Below are positions 47,485 through 58,781 of a stretch of DNA of 64,000 nucleotides, piece by piece. The stretch's first letter is position 1. Each line of letters starts with the position of its first letter. Made by a program: the position numbers and the translations under genes. The notes beneath the pieces were generated by a model. That model was not told the DNA's origin. It was given only the letters and a program-made list of their open reading frames with translations, and searched no databases. The stretch is from positions 4,712,001-4,776,000 of the forward strand of contig CM065318.1 of NCBI GenBank assembly GCA_033032175.1, read 5' to 3'. Source of the stretch: Saturnia japonica. Taxonomy: Eukaryota > Arthropoda > Insecta > Lepidoptera > Saturniidae.

Positions 47485-49664
47485 CTACCCGTGCGCAATA
47501 AGTTGAGACCTGGGGGCGGTGACGCCACAGATGCATGGTTGTACTGTGCACAAAAAATATCACAACAAGTTTCCACCCGCGACTTCGTCTCTGCTATTTT
47601 TTTTAAATGTAGCGAGTGTTGTACTCGGAACAACGCCGCCTTATATTTATTATACTTGAGCTATTACAAGCGTGCGAACTGAGTCATAAATATTTTTTAT
47701 CAGACCTCTCGCTCGCACTTATAGGCCTTATGGAACTGCGTTGGTCTCTGTGTAACAGTAAAATAGCTTTGTCAATAACAGTTAATAAGGGAGAGGGTAA
47801 GAAAATAATGCAAAATATTATTTAGGATTTGTTCAAGCTACCTGCGTCCGAGCGGCATCCCTTTATTAATAACGGCTAGCGGGCGGAACCTTTCTAAACT
47901 TTAACTCGAAATTTAATTATGTTTACTAAAAGTGATGTTGTAATTAATAAAAAGACACTTTAAGTTTATGTAGGTATTTATTATAATAATATTGACATTT
48001 AGTCATTGTCACTGATAAGTGGCTCTACTCCTTCTAATTCGGGTTCTTCGTCGCTATTTAATCCTTCACTTTCAGAAGAGGTATCTGACTGCAAATTTAT
48101 TATAATTTGTGTTTCATTTGCTTCTTGCAGTAGGTCATCATCCCAATATTTTTGTCTGAGCCGGTCTACATGGTTCACTTCTTTTTGCCAGTCGCTTTCA
48201 GTTATGCTGTTAATGGCATCCCATGTTAATTTTTCTATTTCTTTTTCAGATTTATTTCTATTTTTGTCCGCTACTGTTTGCTTTATTAAATTCCATATTT
48301 ATTGAATCGGGTTCAGGTCACACATATAAGGTGGTAAGCGTACAATTTCATAGCCCGTTTTCTTTAAATATTTCATCTATCATATATTGTTTTGGCGGTT
48401 TATTTATATATAATAAATGGTGTAACACAGGTTTTTTCATTTTTTCGTCGAACAGTATGTTGTGGTCTAATAACCATTGTCTGATAACATCTTTTGTTGC
48501 AACACTTGTGGATGGTTTATTTATTTGTGTAGAGTAGTAGGGTGCATTATCTAGTACCACTATGCTATTGGGCGGCAAATTGGGAATAAATTTTTCTGTA
48601 ATCCACTTTTTAAAATTTGTCGTATTCATTTCATGATGGTAGTCTCCTGAATTACTTTTACATTTGTATACTAGTGCAGCCCCATTCACGAACTCATTCT
48701 CTCCTGTAACAACGATCACCCGTCTTTGACCGGGACTATGATTTTTTTTTACTGATGCATCTGTACTATTTTGTCAGCATTTGCTCACTGTGTAATGTGA
48801 TTGAACCCAGGTTTCGTCGATATAGATGACTGGTTTTTTTGCGGCACCTAGGTCGTTCTTCTCCTTAAGAAGTCGTAGGTACCTTGCCCGCCAAGCTCGA
48901 ATGTCTGGTTTTTGAACCAAAAAATGCTTCACATCCTTACATTTCTTAAATTTGTAGCCTAAATTTTCCACGAAGACTTTTCTTAAATATGTTTTTTACC
49001 CTTGGAAATTAAGATCTCTTTTAGCCACAGTTAATATTTTATTCAAAGTGGGTATTTCTTTTCGAACAGTCTAAAAACTATCCACAATGTTTCTGATAGC
49101 GCATAAGTCGGAAACTGTCCAGTTGTATTTTATTGCTCTTTGGTTCGCGTTTTTTACCTGGATTCGACAATTTTATTTCATTCTCCGCTGTAGAACTACA
49201 AGGTGTCGGTGAAGCAGTTCGTAAGCGCTTTGCTTCACTTTTGATCCTCAGCAACGTGGCTTTCGAAACTCCCGTTGCCGTACAGGTTGTTTTTGCTGCC
49301 TGATCAACAGGTAAACACAACTGTTTGTTCCGTTTTTCCGTTTTCAAAAATGTCCCAACACTTTTAACACGAGATTTCTCTCTCCACTATGTAAAGTTTT
49401 ACCCTTCATTATAACAATAAACTTAACACAAAAAAATAACAATAAAATATAGCAGTAACTCTAATAACTATTAACGAAACAGTATCAAATAAGATTATAA
49501 AATCGGAGCGCGTCGTCGTTGCGTGACGTAAGCCAGTACGAGACTAAGATGTTTAAAAAAATGGCGTTGCCTACAGTACAACACGTGAGCTTGAGGGGAA
49601 GTTACAGGAGTAGTGGGCGGAGGGTTGCATTCCAGGCGAGTCTCAACTTATCGCGAACGGGTAG
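47485..49664 (-). mobile_element. Tc1/mariner-superfamily element with long D-to-E spacing, inserted in SINE-1
   Basis: 2180 bp flanked by TA on both sides (47483-47484, 49665-49666). Inverted ends: left CTACCCGTGCGCAATAAG, right in reverse CTACCCGTTCGCGATAAG, both continuing TTGAGAC. The minus strand carries the decayed transposase pieces at 48290-49347. Confidence 0.9.
48290..49347 (-). pseudogene. transposase of the 47485 element, broken
   Basis: Minus-strand pieces in order are: an N-terminal region (KTEKRNKQLCL, ATGVSKATLLRI), a helix-turn-helix DNA-binding type; the first catalytic block YIDETW; GDYHHEMNTTNFKKW; the second catalytic block VVLDNAPYYS; LLDHNILFDEKM; then, after a frameshift, VRLPPYMCDLNPI followed by Gln and a stop. 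The third catalytic residue, normally Glu after NPI, is therefore Gln. The gap from the second Asp to that position is about 81 residues, much longer than the usual 34 and close to the DD82E (Sailor-type) class. Stops and frameshifts make it inactive. Confidence 0.85.
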
Positions 49665-49759
49665 TACATGGGGCATAAAAAACATACCCGGCGAACTGTG
49701 GATGTACACCTCAGCTTAACACTTCGGGGATTCAGGCGTGATGGTATGTTATGTAAGTT

Positions 49760-51200
49760 CGTAGTTAGGTTTCTTTAGGTAGGATTTCTTTGGTCGGGAA
49801 TAATTTTGAATTCGTGATATCTTTTACGGTATTCATTTAAATGGAAAATTGTAAAGGACAATCATAATCTGCGTTAAATTCCCAAGTTAACTAACGAACT
49901 TATATGGATAAAGATTAAAACTAAATTAGAGAAAATAGTTTCGCAAATAACGTAGTATTTTGAATTATTATATTGAAGATAAAAATGGTTACTGTGAGTG
50001 AAACTTAGGAAATAAATATATGCCATCGCGGACTTCTCGAGTTTTTTGAAGAAATACAATTCTTTAGAACATTATTTTCATGTACCTATCTCATAAGTCG
50101 ACATGAGGTTTAGCCAGCGAAAGCCATGTAAGCGCCCGAAAATAATTTTTTGACGACTTGTTTACAAATAATTGAATTGTCTCTAATACCTATACAAAAA
50201 CTTTATTGGAATGTATTGTATGTATTATATAAACCTTCCGTAAAAATTATCTAAATGTTAGTGAAAACCGCATTAAAATACGTTGCGTAGTTTCAAAAAT
50301 CTAAGCGTACATAGATAGGGACAGCGCAGCGGGAAGCGACTTCATTTTATACTAACGTATAGATTGTTGCGTTTATATTTACCAATTTGTTTTTCTATAA
50401 TACTCATTAATATAATTGCTACTTTGTTTAACGAGTTAATCACGATTGTCAGATCAATACATAGTATAAAAAAAAGTCGCTATCAGCATCTGTCTGTTTG
50501 TCCACTTACTTCTAAACTATGCAACGGATTTTTATACGGTTTTCACTACCATTTAGCAATTTTTTTTACGTAAGGTTTCTATATACAGAGTTTCCGGTAA
50601 TGAATGGATAACCTTTGAAATGGCTTTTAGCAGAACTTATGGCCGTTCAGAAAAAAATACGAAACAAAATATATCCTAGGTAGTACCTAAGATATGATTT
50701 TTTAAATAAAAAACTACAAATTTTTACCTTGTTTTACATTCTTGTACACTGCAACCACAAATGACTGAACTATATCGGTTTTTTGTTGATCTATTATTAT
50801 ACGCAACTATGCCAATGGATAAGCAGTAAATAGTTTGACTAGCTATGGTACCTACTATTTAAAAAAAAAAACTTGAATTAATTTTTCTGTTAGAAATTTA
50901 CTAAAATATTTTTTTTTTTACAAAGTTTAAGCTTCTTGAGTATAAAAAAATGTATGAAAACATGAGTGACCAATAATTTTAAAATAATGTCGGTTTTGAG
51001 TAGATTTCATAATGGTATAATTCATTACTGTATCTTATGTAAATAGGGAATTATTGCTATTAAAGTAGAAAAGGAGCAAAATTGATTAAATAACAAAATA
51101 TTTAATATGGGAATATATTTTATATTCAACTGCACCTAACCATTTGAAGTTTAATAAAAAACAATATTTAACATTAATACTACTTTATTTGGCATTACAT
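49760..51200. other. AT-rich intergenic stretch
   Basis: No gene seen. 50280-50560 has retroelement-like text (AAATCTAAGCGTACATAGATAG, GGACAGCGCAGCGGGAAGCGACTTC, CTGTCTGTTTGTCC). Confidence 0.35.
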
Positions 51201-51460
51201 AATTTATAATAGATGTTCAAATTGTTTGCCATTCACTCTTAAGCAGGCTCTGCATCTACTGATAAATGCTCTTTTGAGCAGTCTCGTATATCGTTGATTA
51301 CTTATTTTTGATGCGGCTGCTCTGATACGGATACGTAAGTCTTCTAAGGACCTGATCGGCTTACGGTACACGTCTTCTTTGAGGCAGCCCCAATAAAAAA
51401 AAATCAGTGGATTTAGGTTACCCTGGCTAAACCTTAAGATATACGTCAAAATAATGTCCG
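51201..51460 (-). pseudogene. Tc/mariner-type transposase C-terminal remnant
   Basis: Reads NLNPLIFFYWGCLKEDVYRK, then PIRSLEDLRIRI, RCRACLRVNGKQFEHLL and a stop. The (P)LDFFLWG.LK...VY...P and C....GGHFEHLL pattern is the C-terminal end of a common insect DDE transposase. The Asp of the final catalytic motif is lost (Ile in its place). Nothing upstream of it remains. Confidence 0.7.
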
Positions 51461-51894
51461 AATGAATTATAATTCTTCATAAAACCTAGATAGACATATT
51501 TATCTCCTAAGGTTGACTCACAGTAACCATTTTTATCTTCAAAGTAATAATTAAAAATATTAGATTATTTGCGAAGTTATTTTCTCCAATTCAGTATTAA
51601 TCCTTATCCAGATAAATATGTTAGTTAATATGGGCATTTGATGTGAAAACAGACATATTTTAGTATGGAAATCGCTTATTTTGTGTGTTTTATTACTAAT
51701 AAGCTGCATTTCATTCTTCCACTTTAAGTTATGGCAACACGGAACGTATTTATTTAATTGTTATTTACAAAAAAAATAATATATTTATAATTTATGAGCT
51801 AAGTCGCTTTTTCTGTGAATGGAAGATTAAAAACATGACATTTAAAAAATAATAATTTGCGAATCATAAACATAATTTTTGTTTTTTCTATTTC

Positions 51895-52180
51895 TTCTTT
51901 TTATTTAATGGCAACTAACTGTGTTCGTCCACAATAGTGCCAACGTCACGTGAATAGAATATTATTATAATTATTCTTGTAATCTTCCGTTTAAATTGCG
52001 GCTCCCTTGTAATGACTATCGAAAGAGTTTTTGTGGCTACTTAATTTGCATGTTGATACTTATAATTTATAGTCCTCTACTTCAATTGTGCACAATAACC
52101 AAACTACATCAAAATGCAGTCAAAGTTACATAATATAAGGCCAAATAACTCGTTTAAGAATTAACATAAAAACCACACAT
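51895..52180. repeat. dispersed repeat family E, upstream of wech
   Basis: TTTATTTAATGGCAACTAACT and ATAATTTATAGTCCTCTACTTCAATTG, then CACAATAACCAAACTA and AAATGCAG..AAAG. A related copy lies at 61218-61500. It ends about 110 bp before the acceptor of the wech coding exon. Confidence 0.55.
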
Positions 52181-52280
52181 CACAGGTCAAGGTTCCGCCT
52201 ATAGTCTCGTTACTATTTCTAATAATGTTTAGACCTTTGAATATATTGATTATGTTCTAGAAATGTGATAGTCTATATTT

Positions 52281-52291
52281 CTCTTTTTCAG
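52281..52291 (+). promoter_or_regulatory. 3' splice acceptor before the wech coding exon
   Basis: CTCTTTTTCAG, followed by 29 nt of 5' UTR and then ATG at 52321. The polypyrimidine run suggests the 5' UTR is spliced. Confidence 0.6.
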
Positions 52292-52320
52292 TTCTAATGA
52301 CGTAACGAGCACACTGCACA

Positions 52321-54663
52321 ATGACATCCTTCGCAAATTTGACGCAGTCGCTCGCGTCCAGCTTACCGTCTACCTCGACGGCCAACGGCGGAGGTACTAC
52401 TTCCAGTGACCACGAGGATCCACTTGCTATGACTCATATCATTTGTAATCTCTTGGAGAATATGAATAAACCGTCAACGCTTCAAACGGGAACATCTGCT
52501 TCTACATCTTCAACGATTCCTTACGACATATGGGCATTACCTTCTAGTAGTTCTATGCAAAATCCTGTGGGCGCTCCAAGCCGTGAGTATAGTGTCACTT
52601 CTAATAATAACAATCAGCCTCAATCCAAAGAGGACAACTCGAGCGGATCCCCTGGTACGTCTTCTTCTGTTTCTATCACTTGCTTTCGCTGTGAAGAACG
52701 GTCACCGACCACTCGCTGTTTGGAGTGTAACGATTTATTCTGCCATGAATGTTGCCACAAAGTCACTTCAGATTGTCAATTGAGAGAACACACGCTGCTT
52801 CCAATCCATCAGATATCACCTATCGGTGCTAGGCCAAATTCTGTCAATAATGAAAAGGAAATTATGTTTTGTGAATTACATGGTGATCCCGTCAGATTTT
52901 ATTGTGAGGCATGCATTATCTTTATTTGCCAAGAATGTACACTTTGGGTTCATAAAGACCACAGTTATTCACCTATCAAAGGCGCTCTTGATATGTGTCG
53001 TATTGGAGTTTTTAGGGCAATCGAGGACACAAAAACTGGAACAAAAGCAATTAAAACTGCTATAGATCGAGCAGTAGCTATGTCTAAAGCGTACGAAAAA
53101 GAAACTGCGGAAGCAAATTTAAAAATAAGGAAAGCGATGCGCTGCTACGCGCAAACTATCGAAGACAGAGAAAAATATTTACTGGACAAAGTGGAAAAAA
53201 TGCGCCAGGCGAAAATGAACGAGCTCACAGATCATATGAACACCCTTCGAGGTATACTAGCTGGGTTAGCTCACACCAATGAAACTCTGGTACGTAGTAT
53301 GGACTCGGAAGGAATAGATTTGTTCATGGCCAAAGAGAAAGGTAGAGCACAAGTTGACTATTTTTCTTGTATGTTTAAAAACATGTACGTGACTGAGGAG
53401 AGAATTATGTTTATTCCACCGAACTATGATTTAGTAGATCAACTGAAAAGACAGTGTGACGTTCAGTCAGCCCCGGCTAGTTCCATACATTCACTAAGCT
53501 CTACGTCTACTCTCCAGTCTCGTCAATCGTTTTTATCATTGCAATCTTTGCAGTCTCCTCCATCATTTTCTCATCTAAGTTACAACATGAGTACTAGTGG
53601 TTTACGTTCACTTCCAGAGTATTCTGCTAGTCATACAAGACCTAGTAATTATTATGATCACAGTATCTCAACTAGTATAGCATTGGATTCTAGTCCCTCC
53701 CGTGGTATTGGTCAAGCGATCCCTGGTTACTGGATGTCTGTTACGGTAAGGCCGACCAGAAGCCCAGTCCCCGGGGTCCCGATGTTCTCTTTCGGTAGGG
53801 AAGGACAAGAAGAAGGACAGGTGTCCAGACCCTGGGGCTTATGTGTTGACAGAGAAGGAAATATTATTATAGCCGATAGAAGAAATAACCGAATTCAAAT
53901 ATTCGGCAACCGTGGAGAATTTAAAACAATGTTCGGATCTAAAGGAACTGGCCCTGGCGAATTTGATCTTCCTGCCGGAATAACAACAGATACTTACGGT
54001 CGCATTATAGTGATCGATAAAGATAATCATAGAGTTCAGATATTTACATCTTCTGGTAACTTTATTCTTAAGTTCGGTTCTTTTGGTAAGGAGTGCGGGC
54101 AGTTTCAATATCCTTGGGACGTGGCTGTTAATACGCTAGGTAATATAGTCGTGACCGATACTCGTAATCACCGTATCCAACTCTTCACTAGTGACGGGAC
54201 GTACATCACAAAATTTATTTTCGAGGGCGCTAACCCTGCTAAAATGCTAAAAGGTCCGACAACTCCTAGAGGCGTATGTTTTACAACATCTGGAAATATT
54301 ATTGTATCGGATTTTGAGAACCATCGCCTTCTAATGGTGGATCCTACTTTGACAAAGGTTCTGCATTGTGTAGGCCGGGAAGGTTCCGGTATAGGCGAGC
54401 TTAATAGACCGTCTGGTATAGTTACCGACGATGATGGACGCATCATAGTTGCAGATTCGAAGAATCATCGCGTGTTGGTGTTTACGACTGAGCTCCGTAT
54501 TTTATGGGCTGTGGACTTAAAGAGTCCGGGCTTAGATGATAAAGACCGACCCAGCGACGTTGCTCTCACACCGGAAGGCTACTTGGTAGTACTGTTCGAG
54601 ACATTGCCTGATACGGCTCGCGATATAACTTCTCATGGCAAGCAATACATCAAAGTATATTAA
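52321..54663 (+). CDS. wech: protein wech (dappled), TRIM-NHL protein without RING
   Basis: A single uninterrupted coding exon, 780 aa. Seen: a Ser/Thr-rich N-terminal tail with no RING; B-box-like zinc modules at about residues 121-165 (CFRC, CLEC, CHEC) and 184-220 (CELH, CEAC, CQEC, HKDH); a helical coiled-coil region at about 225-345; a Ser-rich linker; and six NHL repeats at about 501-780 (SRPWGLCVD, NNRIQIFG, FDLPAGI, NHRVQIF, YPWDVAV, NHRIQLF, RPSGIV, NHRVLVF), ending KQYIKVY. The order and wording match Drosophila wech (832 aa), a relative of LIN-41/TRIM71. Known: wech links integrins to the cytoskeleton at muscle attachment sites; NHL propellers of this family also bind RNA. The start is the first ATG after an acceptor at 52291, and none lies upstream in frame. 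The 5' UTR is spliced and its first exon is unknown. There is no damage. Confidence 0.96.
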   Translation: MTSFANLTQSLASSLPSTSTANGGGTTSSDHEDPLAMTHIICNLLENMNKPSTLQTGTSASTSSTIPYDIWALPSSSSMQNPVGAPSREYSVTSNNNNQPQSKEDNSSGSPGTSSSVSITCFRCEERSPTTRCLECNDLFCHECCHKVTSDCQLREHTLLPIHQISPIGARPNSVNNEKEIMFCELHGDPVRFYCEACIIFICQECTLWVHKDHSYSPIKGALDMCRIGVFRAIEDTKTGTKAIKTAIDRAVAMSKAYEKETAEANLKIRKAMRCYAQTIEDREKYLLDKVEKMRQAKMNELTDHMNTLRGILAGLAHTNETLVRSMDSEGIDLFMAKEKGRAQVDYFSCMFKNMYVTEERIMFIPPNYDLVDQLKRQCDVQSAPASSIHSLSSTSTLQSRQSFLSLQSLQSPPSFSHLSYNMSTSGLRSLPEYSASHTRPSNYYDHSISTSIALDSSPSRGIGQAIPGYWMSVTVRPTRSPVPGVPMFSFGREGQEEGQVSRPWGLCVDREGNIIIADRRNNRIQIFGNRGEFKTMFGSKGTGPGEFDLPAGITTDTYGRIIVIDKDNHRVQIFTSSGNFILKFGSFGKECGQFQYPWDVAVNTLGNIVVTDTRNHRIQLFTSDGTYITKFIFEGANPAKMLKGPTTPRGVCFTTSGNIIVSDFENHRLLMVDPTLTKVLHCVGREGSGIGELNRPSGIVTDDDGRIIVADSKNHRVLVFTTELRILWAVDLKSPGLDDKDRPSDVALTPEGYLVVLFETLPDTARDITSHGKQYIKVY

Positions 54664-57000
54664 ATAATAAAATTATTACAGTAGGGCAAACCTGAGTTCT
54701 TGGACCTAAGGTCCATGTATTTTTTATTTTATTTCGTTTAAGTTGTGATTTCTTTGACTATGTGCCAATTTTATAATTAACATTTGGAAAGATTCATATC
54801 GAGCATAGCTTGCACGGAGGTTTAGTGTTCGTTTGCGATTCACTAAACTCGCCGTCGAATCAAATTCTCTCTAAGTCGTTTCTATGAGTTTTTCGTTACC
54901 AATAAATGTTTTGATTTTCGTTTTCCGCATTACTAGTCTGTAAGGGCCAAACTTTACATTAAATTACAGCACCAATTATATCTACATAATTATAACTCTG
55001 ACTAATTGTTACTATAGGTGACACCAAATAAATAGTAAAAGTATTAGATTTAACTGGTATATTTTGATAGTAAAATGCAAATCGGTCCGAACCTTATTAA
55101 AAAAACAAAAACAAAATATTATAACTAACTATTATGAAATACTTATCACGATGTGATGTAAAAGATGTTTTTATGTGAGATAAATTAAAGAAATAACTTT
55201 AAAAGTATTTTTCCAAAATGTTAAATTTTTGCGTTTTTTTAACTTGGTTAAATTGATTAGATTAACAAACGTTAATGTCTATTTTTATGATAAGTTATTT
55301 TACATAATGATTTTAGGTGCAGGTAATAATATTATTATGTTTACAGTAGGTTATATTGGCACAGCGGACGCTGTTTTGACTATTTGATTGATTTTTTTTT
55401 ATACATATATTTTTGCTTGATCGCTTATGCGTATTCCCTATTTTTGTTTATATTTATTTGGATGGCAATTAAATGGGGTTTCGTATAATCGGAAGTGTAT
55501 TGAAAACAGAATCAATGCAATAAAACTTTGAGACTGACTTTAGAAGACTGTCTTAAAGATGATGGAGGTTAGAGCGCTGCGGCGGGATGCAGGGTGCCGC
55601 AAATGTACTGCATTTTAATTACCAAAATTTAAGGTATTATTATTAAATTATATTAAGGCAAAGTGCTGAAGTTTCGGCGATAATGCCATATTTTTCATTG
55701 ATTTAAAAATTATAGGAAGATAAAAGTGATATTTTTTTCTTTTTATTTTTCTTTGTTTTATGTTTACATATTTCTCTACTGGTGATCTAAATAAAACGAA
55801 CAAGAACCGAATAGTAGCGTTCCGTTGGGGGATCCTGATTTATAATATTTTATTATTTCATAATTTAGTTCCTGTAACCTAGCTGTTCTGGGCAAATTAA
55901 ATTAACACATAGTTATTATCGTTATTATAACAAGATAAACAAATTGTTCTTCGGATTTATCTGTCAAATTAGCTAATTCATGTATATATTTAAATATATA
56001 TATATTATATTCTTCTACATTATATTGGAGACCATTTTTAATTCGTTCATATTATTGTGAGTTCTTGTATACATCAAATTTTTTCTATTAGTTTAAATAT
56101 TATAGCAAATTCTTTTTGAAATATCTATTGAATAAATTCTATTTTTCAAATGTTTAGGTAGTGTTAATATAAACTGCTATGTGTTCAGTCACTATGTGTT
56201 CACTTAATATAGTAAACTATTATAGTATTATATTTAAGTTTAGTTGCATGCGAATTGAGGAATGGACGAGCGTTATTAATAATTTAATGTAAGCGTTGTG
56301 TCCCAGAGCCGATAGTGCTCTTCGGTGTGTTTCTTCCTTAATACATATGATGATAGTTGAAACTTCTTATGAGTGGTAGAGCAACAAAAATTAAGAACAT
56401 TTCCACACCAGGGGACTTTACTGATAATTCATGACGTTCTAGAGAATGATTCAATATTTAAGCCAATTTTATTCTCATATATAGGTCAAGGCTGCCCAAT
56501 TCATTTTGGAGGTGGGTTTTAAATTTAATTGCACGCCAGCCGACAAGCCAACACGATAGGGCTATTATTATAATATGGGCCACCTACTAAATAATACTTG
56601 TTTAGAGCCATGATAGATTCAGATATAAACAATTAGATATTTTAAGTAAACAATGCTTTTAGATACCCATAGTTTAATAATAATCAGATTAATTAAAAGA
56701 ACGACACCAACCGCGTGGTTGCAGCCGACCGCTTCATGGTTCGTAGTTTGGGTTTGGTTTGGGCAGTCTTGTTACCTAATTTATGGACTAACAAAGTCAC
56801 TATTGCCTATTCATGACTAAACCCTTTAGAAATAGCTCGAAGAGGCTCTATACGTAAATATCATTTGACTCTGTCAATATAGATACTGTTATAGAAGATA
56901 GTTAGTTTTCGTCAGCACGAAAATTTCTAAAATAGGTTATTGAATGTAGGAGTGCGAACTATGGTATTAATTTATCTGTTGCGAATATTTAAACTGAATA
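54664..57000 (+). other. wech 3' UTR region
   Basis: No ORF. Several AATAAA sites (about 54901, 55026, 55519, 55790 and 56129) could end the transcript; which is used cannot be told. TGGACCTAAGGTCCA near 54699 is a small palindrome. Confidence 0.4.
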
Positions 57001-58430
57001 TTTCATATGAATATATCCATAAAAACTATATAAATCTAATGCCCTTTGCACATGACACTACGCAAGTTATCGATACTCGACGAGTTGGCAACATGGTGAC
57101 GCCAGTCTCGCGCGATGTGATTACCGAGGTAGCCGCAACGCGAGTCGCTGCTATTTTTAATTATGTCGGGGCAATTAAAAACATTAAATTCGTTCAAGAG
57201 TTAGAGAAATATCTCTTTTTGTATAAGTACAAACTTAAAGAGTATTCGATTATTATTTTTATAATTCCTTGGCTGCAGCAAAGCCTGCAGATTATTATTT
57301 TTTCTATAAAGGGATGAATTAAATATCTTTTTCGCTGATTTCTCCTATTTCGATAGTAGTAATAGAAGATGAGGGTTACTTTCATCACCTGAGTCAGACA
57401 TGCTGAAACGCTTTAAGTAGATACCTACGTTATTGTTCTAGTGGCGACGTATCTATCAAGATTTCAGTAGCGCTGTGTGCGAAAAAATCGCCGACTACAG
57501 TCGTCGACGAAAGTCGTGGGAATATCGAAGACTTGGGTAGCGTCATGTGCAAAGAGCCTAACAATTCGACGAAAAATGTACACTGGTAAATTAATCCAAT
57601 ATGCGAAAAGTGTTATTTATAATCGTTTATGCACTAGAACATGTTACAATACACACAGAAAATTATACATATAATAAATACACGTACTTTGAAGAAGTTA
57701 ATTTTATAAGGTTTAGATAAATTAATTATTTACCATAGGTGACATCGTCTACTTTGATATGTCTATGCATAGTGTTGTTACGGCTTCAATAGGTAACGCT
57801 TGTAATATATATAAAGTGGGTTGTTTCTGATAATATTTGACGCTAATTACATAATATATGACCTATGTAATATAAGTAATTTATGTATGTATGAACTTAT
57901 CAACCCTTAATAGATAATGACATAACTCAATTGTGTATATCGTCCAATTACTTTCAGAATCTCAAAAAATAATATAATATTTCACAATAATATGCGATAT
58001 GATTACAATATAAATCATAATATCGTTAAAAAATTTATGCTACAAAGTGGTTTATAAGAGTTAATTTCAAATTCTAGGTTAAGAAATTAATAATAAATGT
58101 AAATTTTTTTCAAGATAAATTATTATTAAAACATAATATAACCAGAATCAGATTGTTGGCTACTTTTATACAATACCTAAAAATATAGGACATAAATAAT
58201 TCCCGAAATAAAAAAAATATTTATGTGAGTTTTATTTAGAAGTTTCGACTTGAATATAATTTATTAAAACAAAATTAAAAAAATAAATGTATCCTTATGT
58301 GTTTCCAGTGCGTTCCTATAGTTGTGTGCACGACCGTAAAGGTTTCTGAATTAACAACTGTCAATGAAACAATGTCACGGGAGAAAGTAATATAAAATTT
58401 TCAGAAAGTTACTATAAAGAATCTGATTTC
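57001..58430. other. AT-rich stretch downstream of wech
   Basis: ORFs of 125 and 65 codons occur at 56940-57317 and 57477-57674, without domains or splice logic. 57050-57160 is a CG-rich patch. Confidence 0.35.
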
Positions 58431-58432
58431 GT

Positions 58433-58781
58433 CTAGGGATATGCCGGATATCCATATCCGCGGATATTAGAAGAGGAAAAAGATCCGTATCCGTAACCGT
58501 AAATGAAAAAACATACTCATAATTAAGATTATATTTTATCGAAAAACTGATCGAAATCGTTTGTCACACTAAAATATAGAGAAATCGCGAGCCTAGTGTT
58601 AGTAAACATGTCTCATGATTTCATTTACGCAAAGAGTTCGCTAATTATTGGTCTAAGGTCACATGCTCCTACGGCTTACAAACGAAATACGAAAGTTAAG
58701 GTCTGTGTCCGTATCCGCGAATCAAGATAGCGATAAACCGTATCCGCGGATATAATTTTTTAAGAATCCTGAAAATCCCTG
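58433..58781. mobile_element. hAT-like MITE
   Basis: The left end TAGGGATATGCCGGATATCC and the reversed right end CAGGGATTTTCAGGATTCT resemble hAT termini (CAGGGAT..GGAT). Flanks ATTTCGTC and ATTTTGGTC look like a diverged 8-bp target duplication. The inside repeats CCGTATCCG and ATCCGCGGATAT several times on both sides. No coding content. Confidence 0.5.

Larger units (their letters stand above)
47315..49755 (+). repeat. SINE-1 copy split by a transposon insertion
   Basis: 47315-47484 carries the tRNA-like head (TTCATTAGCTTAGTAGTCC, GGTTCGATTTC) and body to CACCCTATTA. 49665-49755 resumes at TACATGGGG and runs to GATGGTATGTTATG. Removing 47485-49664 and one TA restores the CCCTATTACATGGG junction present in the 28415 copy. 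Confidence 0.9.

Noticed and set aside
52583..54446. Several overlapping ORFs on both strands inside wech
   Set aside because: They are out-of-frame shadows of the 780-codon wech exon.
56940..57317. 125-codon ORF downstream of wech
   Set aside because: AT-rich, no domain or splice logic, runs of Ile/Tyr/Lys typical of chance ORFs in AT-rich DNA.
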